A stretch of DNA of 64,000 bases, taken from NCBI GenBank assembly GCA_963932145.1, contig OZ010595.1:90815565-90879564 (forward strand), given 5' to 3'. This stretch comes from Acanthosepion lycidas. Its lineage: Eukaryota; Mollusca; Cephalopoda; Sepiida; Sepiidae. Shown here piece after piece: positions 1 to 13,900 of this stretch. The position numbers and the translations under genes were made by a program. The notes beneath the pieces are model-generated. The model ran no database searches, was not told where the DNA came from, and saw only the letters and a program-made list of their open reading frames with translations. Position 1 is the stretch's first letter, and each line of letters starts with the position of its first letter.

Positions 1-1430
1 AAGAAGAAGAAGAAAAGAAAGAAAAAGGCGAGAATTAAATTTAGGTGATAAGAAGCTACCACGAAAAGGACACTAAGCGATGTTGGAGTTGGAGTTGGAG
101 ACAGACAGGCAAGCAGTTGCCGTGAGCTGAGGGCTCGCAGACGCCTCGCAGACGCCTCGCAGACAGCTGACTAAGATTCCACGCAATTCCGAACTCAACT
201 TCTAACCAAGAACAATTTATTTTTGAAGAACGACTTAAACTCACACCACCAAAAACAAGTTTTACGAATATCACCTGAAGATACACCATAACCAGTTTCT
301 TAAAAGAACAATTTAAGATGTTAAGACTCGCCAAACAAACACAAAGTATCACGAATCCATATAAGCGGGTTGGAAGAAAGACGCAGTCCTGTATTCAGCA
401 ACCAGATATAAAATATTGTTATCCCTTTTTAACATATTTGAACTTTTCGAGTTATTACTCTATTTTGTTTTGTACATACACTTGTGCGGTATTGCCCTTG
501 TTCGGACTCGACTTGCATTACGGCCCGGCGACTGATTGATTTCGTCTACCTAAGATCAAATCACAACGTGGGTAGGTTAGACTAGAAATCAAAACAGTTA
601 CTTCGGTAACCAGACGTTGGGGGCGAGCTGGGAACGACAAGGCTGATACCGAATCTAACCAGATTCCCATCCGAATCACCAAAAGGTTAGAATGTCACAT
701 TTGATGCCGCGACCGATACCAAGCCAGTTGGTCGTCACAGGACAGGATAGCACGACGGACGTGGCCAGGCAGACGTCACATTTCGCGCAGCGACACCGGG
801 GGGGGGGACGTCACAATGTTCCGTAATGTTTGTAATTAAGTTACTGTTGTTAGTAATGTTCTGTAGATTCAGTTAAGATTCAATACTGTAAATGAGAAGT
901 TTTCAGTAAGTAAATGAGTCCGATGCTGTTTTGAATCAACAAAGTCCTGTTTGATTGTGCTTGGCGAAAGTTACAGAGAGAAAATGTAAGTTTGTAGTTG
1001 TAATGAAAAGAGACCTTTTTAGAAAGTTGAATATTAAGGTTTTATTCAAAATAAAAAAGAGCATACATAATTACCAGTTACATAGTTATAAGATATGGAC
1101 GAACGGACGCCAGAGAGGAAGAAAGAGGCGTCCCACCGTTATTCATAAACACAAGATCACGTGACGTGAACCAACGCGAAATCATACAACAGTTCGTATG
1201 CAGATAAGTAGAAGGTATTAAATGAATGAATACAAAAGAATTATAAGTATATCACAACAGTAGTTACGAAATTCTGTGTCTGTGTGTGCGTTAGAGTGTG
1301 ATGAGCAAGATCGTGGATTTGTGTTGACGGCTGGGATCTTACTGGCGACTTGCGAAAAATCGCCTTTATTTAAGGACAAGAGGTAGCCTTGCACGGAACC
1401 GCGGGGAAACTTGATCTTACATTAAAAATA
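1..1430. repeat. LTR-like / unassigned GC-richer repeat region
   Basis: This stretch is clearly richer in CpG and GC than the AT-rich surroundings. It opens with a purine tract (AAG repeats). It has short tandem repeats (GTTGGA at about 80-100, CGCCTCGCAGA at about 140-165), a TATA-like box near 407-413, and a TGTCACA end near 692-698. A sequence resembling a retroelement primer-binding leader follows that end, and a G run lies at 799-808. No long ORF or recognisable gag or pol is present, and I could not pair two LTRs. I infer a degraded LTR-retroelement end; a lineage-specific repeat of another kind is equally possible. Confidence 0.3.
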
Positions 1431-2640
1431 TATGATTTGTTAAAAATTAACCAATCACTACACACGTACTAAACAGAATAGGTAAGCATGCTCAGAACCA
1501 AAAGATTCAAAGGAACGACTGTGATGGCTAAATTGTCCTATACAAAGGTAGTAGTAATTTATTAGCCAATCGCATGCGAATAAAATGTGGATGTGAATAA
1601 CATAGCAACCGCTATAAGTGAATGCTGGACAATTTCCTCACAAGCGAAGCGAAAACTTTATTAAAAAAACTGTATTTTTTTTTATTATTATTATTCTACT
1701 CGGTTTCTGAACATTAAAAAAATAACTGTTCTAAATTTGTATGTTTCATTTTCGTTTTTACAATTTATCTTTAGGCAACATGTGCTTTTAGTTAGAAACA
1801 TTGAAAATACCAATACAACAGGGAAGTTTTAAGATAATGGGAACAAAAAGAACACTTATACTCAGAATCAAAGAGAGAATGTTGCGGCACATAATAAGGA
1901 AAGAGGGTTTGGAAAATTTGACACTCACTCATAGGACATGGTAGGAGGAGTAGAGGGAAACAGAAAATAACGATTTTGTGTAAAAATGGATGACATAACA
2001 GGTACTCGGGAGGATAGTAAAAAAACGAAAAAGATAGAAAGTTGTGGAGAGACATATTCACCCACGTCCTGAAGAGACACGGCACATAAAAATATTTTTA
2101 AATAATATTTTAATTCATTTATATTTTAGCAGTAAAACATTTGATGAAGCCGTCTTTACGCACTTTTTTAAAAAAATAACTTTTATTAGTTTTATTCATT
2201 ACAAAAAATGACATGTCCCTAATTAAATTACTCATTAATTTTTTTTATTGAAAGATAATTTTTTATTTAATTCTATATTACTTTTTTTTAGTTTTTCTGA
2301 CTGTTCTTGTTTCAGTTTCTGTTTCTGAAATTACTTTTTTCTACTCTAGTAAAAAAATGTATAACTTTTTCTTCCATTCATTTTCCTACAACCAACTTTA
2401 TTCAACGTCTTTTATTTTTAAGTAGGAAAATGAAATTTCACATTTTAAAATTTAAATCAACGAATCGGAATATGCAACCAAAATCCATGGACACGGAAGA
2501 AACAAGATGTTCTGTTTATCATAAAAACTGAACATCTTTTGTTTATGTATGAACTCAGATTTTCAAATAATGTTAAAGACTCACTAAATTAAGAAATTTA
2601 CGGAAAAAAATAAAACATTCCCATCGTGAATCATGGATTT
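1431..2640. other. AT-rich intergenic DNA upstream of the MTHFD gene
   Basis: I see no coding potential beyond short chance ORFs and no recognisable repeat, only A/T homopolymers and an ATT run near 1684-1697. It is the distal 5' flank of the MTHFD gene. Confidence 0.6.
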
Positions 2641-2656
2641 TCCTTTTACGGTACAA

Positions 2657-2670
2657 TTTTTCGCGCCAAC
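2657..2670 (+). promoter_or_regulatory. E2F-like site in the proximal MTHFD promoter
   Basis: TTTTTCGCGCCAAC matches the E2F consensus (TTTSSCGC) on this strand. It lies about 215 bases before the first ATG, where no TATA box is visible. Folate and nucleotide genes are often S-phase regulated in animals, so the site is plausible. A single motif match in AT-rich DNA is weak evidence by itself. Confidence 0.4.
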
Positions 2671-2883
2671 AAAAATAGAGAATTATTTCAATTTATTTTT
2701 AAAGTTGTGATTTATTTCCCTTGTACACCGACATTTCATGAAACAGAAATTAAAAGGTCAGCATATTGTGGGGTCAGCACACATCTGTATTTTGTTGCAT
2801 GTAAAGTCAGATAAAAAAGCTTCATTTCTTTTTTCCGAGTTGAGCCGAACGGAGGAAAGTGAAATATCGATAAAGAAACCGAA

Positions 2884-3072
2884 ATGAGTCACGTGGTCAT
2901 TTCTGCACACGTGGGTCGACGCCTTCTTAATTCATTAACAAGAAATTATTTCATCAGGACGTCTAGTCTTGTTTCCTCGCCTGGTTTTCAGTGTTGGTTC
3001 ACGTCATCTAATCTTTTGTCCCAGAAAATCAAAGCTTTCCAGCATCTTCCTACTTATCGCGACTTTGGTACG
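2884..3072 (+). other. Predicted mitochondrial presequence (residues 1-63)
   Basis: The segment contains [14 protein letters not shown] (residues 10-23), which can form an amphipathic basic helix. It is rich in R, S, T and F and has no acidic residue before D60. That fits a cleavable matrix-targeting signal. Cytosolic MTHFD1 lacks such an extension. Targeting is inferred from composition only. Confidence 0.65.
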
Positions 3073-3110
3073 ATGTCTGCTGCTACACTCAGTGGGAAAG
3101 AAGTATCGGC
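2884..3110 (+). CDS. MTHFD: MTHFD exon 1 (presequence and start of D/C domain)
   Basis: This exon holds codons 1-75 and two bases of codon 76, followed by a strong donor GTAAGT at 3111. The first ATG has a purine at -3. A second in-frame ATG at 3073 (Met64) has A at -3 and aligns with the start of cytosolic MTHFD1: [13 protein letters not shown] here against a GKEISA-type start in animals. The exon can therefore supply a leadered and a leaderless protein. Confidence 0.9.
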
Positions 3111-6100
3111 GTAAGTATGAAAAAAAAAAAAATCTCTTTCTTTGCTATTGTTTTTTTTTTTTTTAATCTTCCATACGCAGTCAGATTTTAAAACTTATAA
3201 TAAGTTTAATGTATTTAATTTATTGCTCCAATAAAGTAGTTAGTATTCTATTCTTTTTCTCGTTTTTTTTTTATAAAAAAATGTTAATTATTTACTTAGT
3301 GACGTTTTAAAAAGTTAATTTCATTCAAGCGACAAAAAAAATCTTACTTTTTAAAAGCACGTGTTATTTTTTAACATTAAATTGTAAAAAATCAAATACC
3401 GCAATTTTACAGAAAAAAGACAAACTATGTTACGTAACGTAAACTTTCCTTTTTTTTTTAAATTATTAATTAATCCTCTACGTTAAGCATTATTTTTCTC
3501 TTTAAAAATAAACAAAAACAAAAAAATAATTATCGACGTTTTGTCAATTTATAAAAACAGTTGAAACTTTTTCATATTGATGACTTCTTAAAAAGAAAGT
3601 GACTATAAATTAAAATTTTAATTTATAGTCACTTTCTTTTTAACTACTAGAATTTTAAAAACTTGTTAAACGTTGAATTTTAAAAATATAAGAATTGTTT
3701 TGCCACGAGCAGGCTAGAAAACGTGTTCAAAATTCGAATGATTAAAATTTAAAAAGTTTGTTATTTATTTACATCTTTAAATAAAAATGTATCATAAATA
3801 ATAATTCGTAGTTCTATTTGGCAACCTCCTTTCTTCTTAGTCTTCAATCAATTTTCAAATCGAAATTGAAAATCCATGATGGGGATTTTTTTTTTTTTTT
3901 TTTCTCAAAGAATTTTTGTCAGTAAAACTTGAAAACTTATCTTTTTCGATTTTAAAAAAAATGATAAAACAATATCAATTTTTATTGAATTTAATAAATA
4001 AAAACTCGTATGAAAATAATGCCGAGTTTTTTTGGTTATTCAATGGGACGGAATGTTATTTTTATTTTTTCTGTAGTACATTTCCATTATTGTTTTATTC
4101 ACGTTTAGACATGAAAGTTTTCAGTTATTCTAGCCAACAAAATTTCTCAAAAGGTTCACCACGGAAAGAAAAAAAAATTAATAAGGTATATGAAGAAAAA
4201 CTGGAATGAATACTTTAGTTTTTACTCTTTACCCTCCCCTAAAAAAAAAACAAAAAAAAAAACACTTTGAATTTGATTTCCTGTTTAAAATCGGTTCAGC
4301 AGAAAGAGTGGCACTGAAAGGTTAAGTATTATTTTTAGAGCAACAAAGGGGTGGGGTAGACGTAGGAATTATGGGCAGAGCCATGATCACCCAAGTCCAT
4401 AAAAATACTGGATAAAGGGAGAATTTAAAAAAATCCCCAAAAAAACAAAAAAAAAACACAATGTTTCTAAAGATTCTTAACTGTTAGTGTAACTGTAATC
4501 TATGAAATGTTGTGGGTATCACCTCCTTTGTTGCCAGGCGGGGACGTTTGTTTGTAAATATTTAATGATTACTGGAATATTTATCTACAAAACAATATTT
4601 GGTGAGTCCAGGTAACAAAAGTATGGCTTCTAAACAAACAATTAATACACATATTAACAAAAAGAAATCACATTAATGTGTACAAAGTTGAAAGAAAAAC
4701 CATTAAAAAAACTTAGCTATTAAGAATGTGCTTGTTTGTATATGTGTGTCAGTCAGCAGTAAAGCATGAATGCGTCCCAGCAGAGATGCTTTCATCTATG
4801 TATTGCTACATCTTGGAATTAGAAAGATGAAGGCAATCTTTGTCTTTTTATAAACATAAACAACACCACCTTGGGGGTATTTGGAGAAGCCAAGTGAGGT
4901 AATTCACAATCAATCATTATGGTAATCTCTTGAGATCTGAGGAAGATGAGTGTCTTATGCAGTTTGTGACCCTAGGTTGAATTTAGATGCATAGATACAC
5001 TTGCAGTTGGAAGCAAGAAACTCTTTCTGTTGGGCATTGAGAGGATGTTTTTCTTAGTTTGTCTTGAGGTGCGTTACATGCACCAGTTGGCTTGGAAGTT
5101 GTTTGCTGCCATGGAGCAGAGGAAATGCATGACTTAAACTGATTGGCAACAATGTGCTTGAGATCAAAGAGGCTGCAGTTAGATGTGGTCGTCTTTGTAC
5201 TCCTTCCTTTGGTACAGTTCTGATAGTGTTTGCCATAGAACAACTGATGCCCCATTCTTAATTCATCCATGTGGATCACATCCGAGTTAAGGCTTCAAAA
5301 TGATGGCTTCAGTACTTGCAGAATTGGCTCAATTCAGGATACAGTCTTGCCAGTAGATTTGCATGATTTCTTGCAAAATGCGACTCTAGAATTGTTGAAG
5401 CTGTATGCTATATCTGATATATTGTTCAGGCCTTGACAGGGGCCATATTGAAATGTTGAGAGCACAGCAGACTTTCAGTTGGGTGGAGAAGCAAATATCT
5501 TGATACAGAATTTAATATGAAGTTTTAATATTGGTTGACTCGTTTTTGGAATCCATGATGTAATTTCTTTATGAAGGAAATTATGGTTGAAGATAGTCTT
5601 CAGAATTCCTTCTGAATTTTTGGATGAGGAACTATAATTATTTACATGTGGACTTTTGTCGCCATCTTTGTTGTTTTTCTCACAATGTGTTTCTACTGTT
5701 GTACCCTCCTACCTTCATCAGGTATTTGCCAATCTGGATAACTTTCAGGGAATTTGGAAATGAATCCTTTAATTAATACAGGGTGAGGAGAGATTCTTCT
5801 TGTTCTGTTGTTTATATCCAGAGATATCTTGTCTCATTGATATTTAATACTGCTCGAATATTGCTGGTCGTGTTTCTGCTGACTTCAGTACATACTTGGG
5901 CTTGAACTCACAATTACTATTTCACTAAATGCACAAACCAACACTTTAATCCATTAGGTTATTGTTTTTGATTTGCATAACCGTTTCTTGGATTCACTCT
6001 TTTACAGAAAGGGAGACAAAATTAATAGCAGTTCTATGAAGAATTCACAAATGCACTTTTTTTTTTCACTGGGTTCAAATGATGTCCAGACTTTTTCTTT

Positions 6101-7734
6101 CATTCAGGTTTTTACTTTTTGACTGACTGAGTTTGATTAAACTCTCTACTCATGAGAGCAACTTTCACAAATATCTTGAACTTACTACAACATCTTATAA
6201 AGTTGTTGTCATATCTTAAAAAGGCAATAAAACTTCTGTTAACTATCTTCCTGCTTTCCACAATTTATTTAAGCCTCAACATTGACAATGAAACAACTTC
6301 CACATTCGTGATGAATATTAACTGTGGTACAAATTATTAAAAAACTTTTACTCTGTGGGGAAACACTAAGATTTTTAGTAGAAGAAAATTTTTATCTGCC
6401 TTTTATACTACATAGCCTTTGTTCTAAGGTATTGAATTAAATGTTTATCAATATTGTTAACAAGAATTTGATTCTTTTTCACTGAAAAGGTTTATATATT
6501 TGGTCACAAAAACATTTCAAGACCCTTTTAGTTAAAATAGCATTAAAATGAAGGCATGGAAAAAAGGAATGTTGAAAAGTTCTTGTTATGATCAAAAAGG
6601 TATTACTCTCACCATTTTGTGTGTGTGTGAGAGGTATTTGCATATTTGACATTTAATAGATGAAACAAACAGCATTTATTTGTTAAGATTTTGTTTTTCT
6701 TTTTTACATAGTGGTTATTTTTTTGTGGACAGATAAATCAGTCCTATAATAACTTTCTTATCTATGTCATATCTGTAATGACATGCAAGTAATAATTATG
6801 GTTATTACCTGAAAGTTAATTAAATGAATTTTATGTTGAAGAACAAAGTTTCTCAAACCTTAACAAGAAGAGCTTTGAATTGTTTAATGGCGTGTTTAGT
6901 GTCAAAAATGTTGAAGAAATAAAAAAACTTTACATTAAATCTTGACACTTTATTAATTTAAAAAAAATAGTTTAACATCTTGTGACATTTTTTTTATTGC
7001 AATACCCAGGTTGTCTTACATTTTTCAACCATTTAAGCAACAAAATTAAGCTAAACATAATCTAACCAGATCCCCTCACTCCTCTCCTCCCCTCCCAAAA
7101 AAGAATGATTGTTTCATGAGGTAAATTCTGATAACCTAAAGTGATAACATCTACCACTATGATTGCTACTAGGTGTAAATGAACAATATAACATCAAACA
7201 CAAATTTGAATGGCATTTCCTGGTTAACTTTTGTAGACAAATCCTAGCTGTCTATGTTGAAAGGTTTGGAAAGAGATAAAAGTTCAAATCCCATTGGCAG
7301 TTCTTTTTTTTTTATTTTCAGGCTTAAAGTTTATCAAAAGTAAATTTTATTTATGACCAAGCTCATTGTATATAGATGCTTATATTTCAGTTGGATCCTG
7401 TCAAGGTTAACTATAGAAGTAACTACTTTTGCCTGGGCATGTATAAAAATTACTGAAGACTAATTTTCCAGTGTGTTCAATCATTTGCTCATTTTATAGG
7501 TCATTAAGTTATTTTGACTTTATTTCTGGCAATGGGACAAGATGCAGGGGAAAAGTGGAAACATGCCTTTCTTTCAATTGTATCAAAATGAAGTGAATAT
7601 ATGCAAGGTTAAGCTGGAATTTGAACTCTTAGAGAAGCTGTATAGAAGTCGGAATTGTTAATTTAAATTAATTGTAAAAGATAAAATCTGCAAAGTTATG
7701 TTCAAAAATATAAACAAGGTCATTAAGATAATAA

Positions 7735-7773
<39 letters not shown>

Positions 7774-8565
7774 TAATCTTCACAAATGACTTTCAAATAT
7801 GGTTAAACATGGAAAGTGTTTTTGTTCAATTGCTGTTCTATTCAGCATTCTGAGTATTAAATTCCAGTAGTGACCTTATTTCTTACAGAACAGTACATGA
7901 AAAGGAAGCTACAGTATTAACTGAAGTCAATAAGCATGCTGCAATTTGTGTGGAAGAAAATGTTTGCTCTGACCAGGTCATTATTACACAGGATTGTGAC
8001 AGTTTTTTGTGCACATTGAGTTTATATTTGATTTTTATTCTATCTAAACTGAATTCTTAACTGGTACAGATGAAATTGATTTGTTGAAAAATTGCACACA
8101 ATTTCTTGACAAGGGGGGGAGTTTAACTGGTGACAACATGAGAATTATTTTAGAATTCCTTTATTTTAAGCAGAACTGATAAATATTATATTATATTATA
8201 TATATATATATACCTTGCTAACCAGATGCTTCCTCTGTAGCTAAATGGTATAGCATGTCAGATTATATGATTTATGATGTTTCTGTGTAGGATACAGGTT
8301 CCATTCCTGTTGGAGGACACATATATTCTATGAGATTTCTCTGACATTCAGTCTGGTAAATGTTGATATTGTTTATTATAAAGAGAGCATTTGCTTAAAT
8401 ATTTGTATCCACAAAATTAACATAAACTCTGTGTGTATGTATGTATATGTATGTATGTATGTATATATATATATATATATATAATCTCAATCTTCAGGCG
8501 ACTCAGGGGTTACAAATGTATATATTAGCTTTATCACAGATATTGAGTATTTTTTACTAAATACT

Positions 8566-8616
<51 letters not shown>

Positions 8617-10901
8617 TGTTTGTGTGTGTACCCAACCAGACATGTACATATCTCAGAGGCTTTTTTTTTTTTTTTTTTCCTTATCTAAATTTGTACATAT
8701 ATATACATGCTCATTCATGAATATCTGTGTATACACACATAATACAGATTTTTTCCACACACTAATTGACTGTGTATATACTAGTATATGCATAAAATAA
8801 ACATTACTTTTTGTGGATTGATTTAAAATCCAACACTCCAAACAACTAATATAAACAGGCTTACAAACATCCTCTTAACTTTGCCCATGGATATATATAT
8901 ATATATATATTAATTTAGAACACCTACACGTGGGGGCGGAGTGATAGATCATGACTTGTCAGGAAGGTGGCTTCTTAGTGTTATCGAGCTGGAGTCGTGA
9001 TCCCAGTGTACCACACTTTTAGAGTGAAATTGGGTTGATGGGATTGTTTGTCAAAGGTCAGCATGACCTAGGGTTTAAGCATATTGGCCTTGTTCTAACT
9101 GTTGATTATATCAAATTATGTGCCCTCACCCATAAATTGTAACTACGGTCTGCTCAGCATAGTTGCAGTAAACCACAGGTGGGCTCCGTGGGTGTTGAAC
9201 AAACACATGCAATGGGGATTGGCTAGTAGACTGGCCAATTACTAAATATATACAAAAATGTATATGAAGTGTCTTTATACATTTGTGTTGGTAATGTCTA
9301 AGTTTTTGCTCATCATTAATGCAAGAGAGCATGACATCTCCTGGTGGCAGTGTCTTTGTTATAGGAAACTGTTTGAATAAGGCAAAGAAAAGGGACATGA
9401 CCAAAATAGAGGTAAACAATGATAATTCTTTTGCTCATTTGTATGCAATAATTTATATTTGAAGACTTGCAAGTGGAAAGTTTTTAAGAATAGTAAGGAT
9501 ATGAAATATGGTATCCTTTCTGATTGAAGCGATAAACTTTTGTATGTATGATGTATAATCAATTTTCCTCTTGTTCACACATTCATCTCGTCCTACACCC
9601 TACTCGGGGAGGGGGGCTGGAAGGTTCTCAACCTGACCCACTTTCAATATTTAGTGTGAAGCTTGTTGTTTTGACAAGAGCTTTTCACCATCTCCTTGTA
9701 TATAAATAAAAAACTAATTCTTTATATAATCTTTAACATTCTTGATGATGTAGAATTTATTGATTTAATTGTGTCTAATAAAATGCTTAATACTTTTTAT
9801 AGCTTGTTGTAATTTTATGTGCTTGTCTGTTAAGGTCAAATTTTAGATGATTGGACTTGGCAGTCACCTGATGTTTTTGACTTGCCATTTTCTAAGTTGA
9901 ATTATTTCCTCCCAATCAAGCAACTACAATTCTTTTAAAAGTGTGTCAGTTCAGAACAATTTTGCTTTAAATGTCGTGTGCTTGACATTTTGAGATAGAT
10001 TACATTCATGAAAATTCAATTTTAGATTTTTTTTTTAAATTTTTTTTGTGCCCTTTCCCATAGCAATCACTTGTGATATTTTAAACCGAGTGAAACATAT
10101 CTAATATTTGGGTGTCTTGCCATGGGTTAACAAGCTAGTCATGTAAACCATTACAACTCTAGAGAGTTTGATATTTTCTGGATACTCCACACTTTTGCAA
10201 GTTGAAACTAAATACCTATAAGTGTGTTATATGTAAGTACCTCCACAGATTCACAATACCTCAGGTTTAAAATTAATTTTTAAAAAAATTAAAAAATCTT
10301 TCTTGAAGCTTTTATTTTAATTTCAAGCTAATAGATAAAATTTAATATTCCCAATAAGTAAAATACTTTGTTGTATTTCAAAACTAATTTAAATTGACTG
10401 GAAGTTTTCTTTTTGAAAATGCTAAAATTACTGATTTTAGCACCATTTTTAGCCATCTTTCATCACAATGTAATTTTCTTACTTAAAAAATATCTTTCAG
10501 AAATATGCTTTTCTGAAATTTTATTTGAGGAATACTAGCTGATTTAAAATTTAATTAATCTGATTTAAAATTTAATTAATCTGTTTTGAAACCAATATTA
10601 CTTAATTTTAAAACATTGTAGAAATGCATTTTTAACACAGCAATTTAAAGTGTTGACAGCTTGACTGACAGATGGAAGTTTATCTAATGTTGTTGTACAG
10701 TGGACATATCTGTAAAAAAATTTCTTGAATATAACATGAGTCCATTTTTTTTCTTTTTTTTTTTTTTTTAATATAATTTTTAACTACCCAACAATCTTAA
10801 AAATTTAGGAAAATATTCTCTGTAATTTAATGTTTTATTGAATTTTGAGTACTTTGGCTTTAAATTCACTATAATATGGACATCCATATTTGCAAAAATT
10901 G

Positions 10902-10967
<66 letters not shown>

Positions 10968-13900
10968 CTCCACTGAATTTTCAATACCTAAAGTCTAAAA
11001 TTACATTTTAAAAATGAAAAAGCATTCTCGAAGATTTCATTTTAGTTTTAATTGAAAGATAAATGATTAAATTTTATTATTTTCAGTAAATAAAATATTA
11101 GGTTGGTGCAAAAATAATGTCGTTTTTGACGTATTTTTTAACGTCTAAAACCGACATTATTTTTGCACCAACCTAATATGGCCCAGTTGGTGGGGCATCA
11201 GAATACGCCGACTGCCCCCCTGCAGAGAGTAAAAGTCCCTCAATGGGGCCACTTGTTGGCCGTGGGTGGCGACCCGTAATGTCTGGGGACGGGATCCTGG
11301 TGGTTGAGCAGGTTGTAACCCAGGTGTAAAGCAGTCACAATCCTGTAACACACCACTTTGGCCCTTACCTGGGCTAGACGGGCGGTCGGAGGGGCCCGAT
11401 CCGATCAATCGGCTGGTCATGTCAAACCCCATCATATATAATCCATCCCAAACTTATAACTGACACTCCTCTTCCCAACCAAAACTAACACTTAACCCTA
11501 AATATGTGATGGAAGGCGGTGGCTGAGGGTCAATCAATTTGGGAGAAAAAAAAAGGATCTGACACACTTGCTAAACCTTCACAGCCGTAATACTTGGAAA
11601 ACGGAAACAAAGGAACACGCGTGCTCATAGACTCCTCCCAAAGAGAGTATATCATTCACGTAGCCCCGACATGGCAAGGCGAATGGGTTTCCCCCTTGTC
11701 ATGTCCCAATACTGGACTCCGCGGTGGGTAGGGAGCAAGAATGATGAAAAAAAATAAAAACAATCAATGGAAAAAAAGAAATCTTCCAAGAGACCACATG
11801 TGGATAACGACTCGGAAACAGAAAATGACAGCGAAAACTTTCCACGATTTATTGTACTTGAAGCAAAAAAGCATTAACAGAAATTTCATCATTTAAAATA
11901 CAAAAAGCAATATCAAATATCATTATACCAAAAAATGTAAAAAAATTACAAAATGGAACACTACTAGTAGAAGTAGAAAAAAAGATATATGCGGACACAT
12001 TAATAAGACAAAAAAAACTACAAGAAATAGAAATAAAAGCCTACCCACACCAAACCCTAAATTTCTCAAAGGGAGTAGTAAAAAGCAAGGAGCTCTCCCT
12101 GTGCACTCTAGAGGAGATAAAAATAGAACTCCAAACTCAAGGAGTTACAAATGTCAAAAGAATAACAATAAAGAAAAATGAAGTAGAGATACAAACTAAT
12201 ACCTACATTATAACTTTCAACTCCCCCCAAATTCCAACAACAATTAAAATTGGATATGAAAGTATAAAAGTAGAACAATACGTACCAAACCCTCTTCAAT
12301 GCTATAGATGCCACAAATTTGGGCATCACAGAGATTCCTGTAGAAATAAAAGAATATGTGGAAAATGTAATGAAAAAGAACCTGAACATAAAGAAAACTG
12401 CCCAAATGAGAGCCTATGCTCAAACTGTTTGGGAAACCACTCTGCTCTTTCAAAACAATGCAGTATATATAAACAGGAGAAAGAAATAATTAGAATAAAA
12501 TACAAAAAAAATATATCTTTCATAGAAGCACGAAAGGAAGTTAAAAATAACATAAAAGAAAACACCTATGCTTCCATGGCACAAAAAGCAAATAAAATAA
12601 ACAATGAAGATAAAATAAAAGGTTCAATTGAAATAACAAATTTATGCAAAGAATTAAAAGCTCTCCTTGAAGAATTAAAAACCTTTTTAATTGAACTTAA
12701 ATCGGATCAAAATAAAACTCAACAATCCAGATCAAATGGAATAAACCCAGAAGAAGGCAAAAAACTTTGGAAAGAAAACGTAGAACAAAACTCCAGCGAA
12801 CCCTCTTCTTCCCAAACCCAAAATAAGAAAATGAAAAATAAACAAAAAGAAAAAAAAATGACAACAGAGCAAGAAAGCAACCGATCAAGATCTAATTCAA
12901 AATCAAGAATCAATATATCAAATGAAAATAAATTTGAGCCTATGGAATATATGGAAATAGAAGAGGAAGAAAACAAACAAAATTCAAAACAAAACCAAAA
13001 ATCTGACCGAAGGATACCACAAGCAGTTGAAGACAAAGCTTCTAAAAACTCAAAAGATGGAAAAAAACTAGGGAGGACAAATGATATAAACCTAGCAGGT
13101 AACTTTACCCCCAAAAAATGAAAGTATAATCATGGCACATAAGATCCTGCAATGGAAATGTCGTGGAATAAAATCTAATTACAATGACCTACTCATACTT
13201 ATGTCACTACTGTATCCAGCCGTCATCTGCTTACAGGAAACTTTTTTACAAGAAAATGCCAACTTAAAAATTAAAAATTATAAACAATACCACTATAACC
13301 ACAATACAGGACATAGAGCTAATGAAGGAGTGTCAATAATGATTAGAAATGACATACCGCAAAGTAAAGTACACATTAAAACTAAATTACAAGCAATAGC
13401 AACACAAGTGACACTAGATAAAACCATCACAATTCTTTCCATCTATATACCCCCACAGGAACCAATAAATACAACAGAAATAAACAACTTGATGGAGCAA
13501 CTCCCTAAACCCAGAATCTTACTAGGAGACTTTAACAGTCATAATCCTATATGGAATAGCAAAAAAATAGATACTAAAGGTAAAATAATAGAAGAAATAA
13601 TTAACACCCATAACTTATGTCTATTAAATCATAAATCCTCAACCTACCTTAATCCCTCCAATGGAACAGAATCGTCAATAGACTCCTCAATAAAATATAA
13701 CCCTTGCAAATAGTGTATATGTATCTGCTTATAGACATATATATGCATGTACGAATGTAAATATTAAAATACACAATCAGAAATAGTCACAAGAAAAAGC
13801 AATCCCAAAAAATACAGAAGATTATGAAACCCAACAGCCTTTCAACCTTTTATACAAAATAACCAACTTAAATTCATAAATTAATAAGGCTTCGGCATAA

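Larger units (their letters stand above)
3111..7737. other. MTHFD intron 1, 5' part
   Basis: This is AT-rich intronic DNA. It holds the palindrome at 3588-3643 and a minus-strand SINE at about 5651-5968, which are listed separately. The rest has poly-A/T runs and no ORF with family resemblance. Confidence 0.7.

Noticed and set aside
7889-7976. A possible extra exon between MTHFD exons 1 and 2 (TTCTTACAG acceptor, CAG|GTCATT donor, open frame)
   Set aside because: Its 88-nt length shifts the frame and gives a stop soon after joining exon 2. The encoded residues have no counterpart in the family, and the donor is weak. It could be a poison exon, but nothing in the sequence supports use.
8213-8330. 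A functional tRNA gene
   Set aside because: The A- and B-box-like segments are present, but no cloverleaf with paired acceptor stem is evident and the copies have long non-tRNA bodies.
12719-13114. 131-residue minus-strand ORF
   Set aside because: It is the antisense shadow of the Lys/Asn-rich LINE ORF1.
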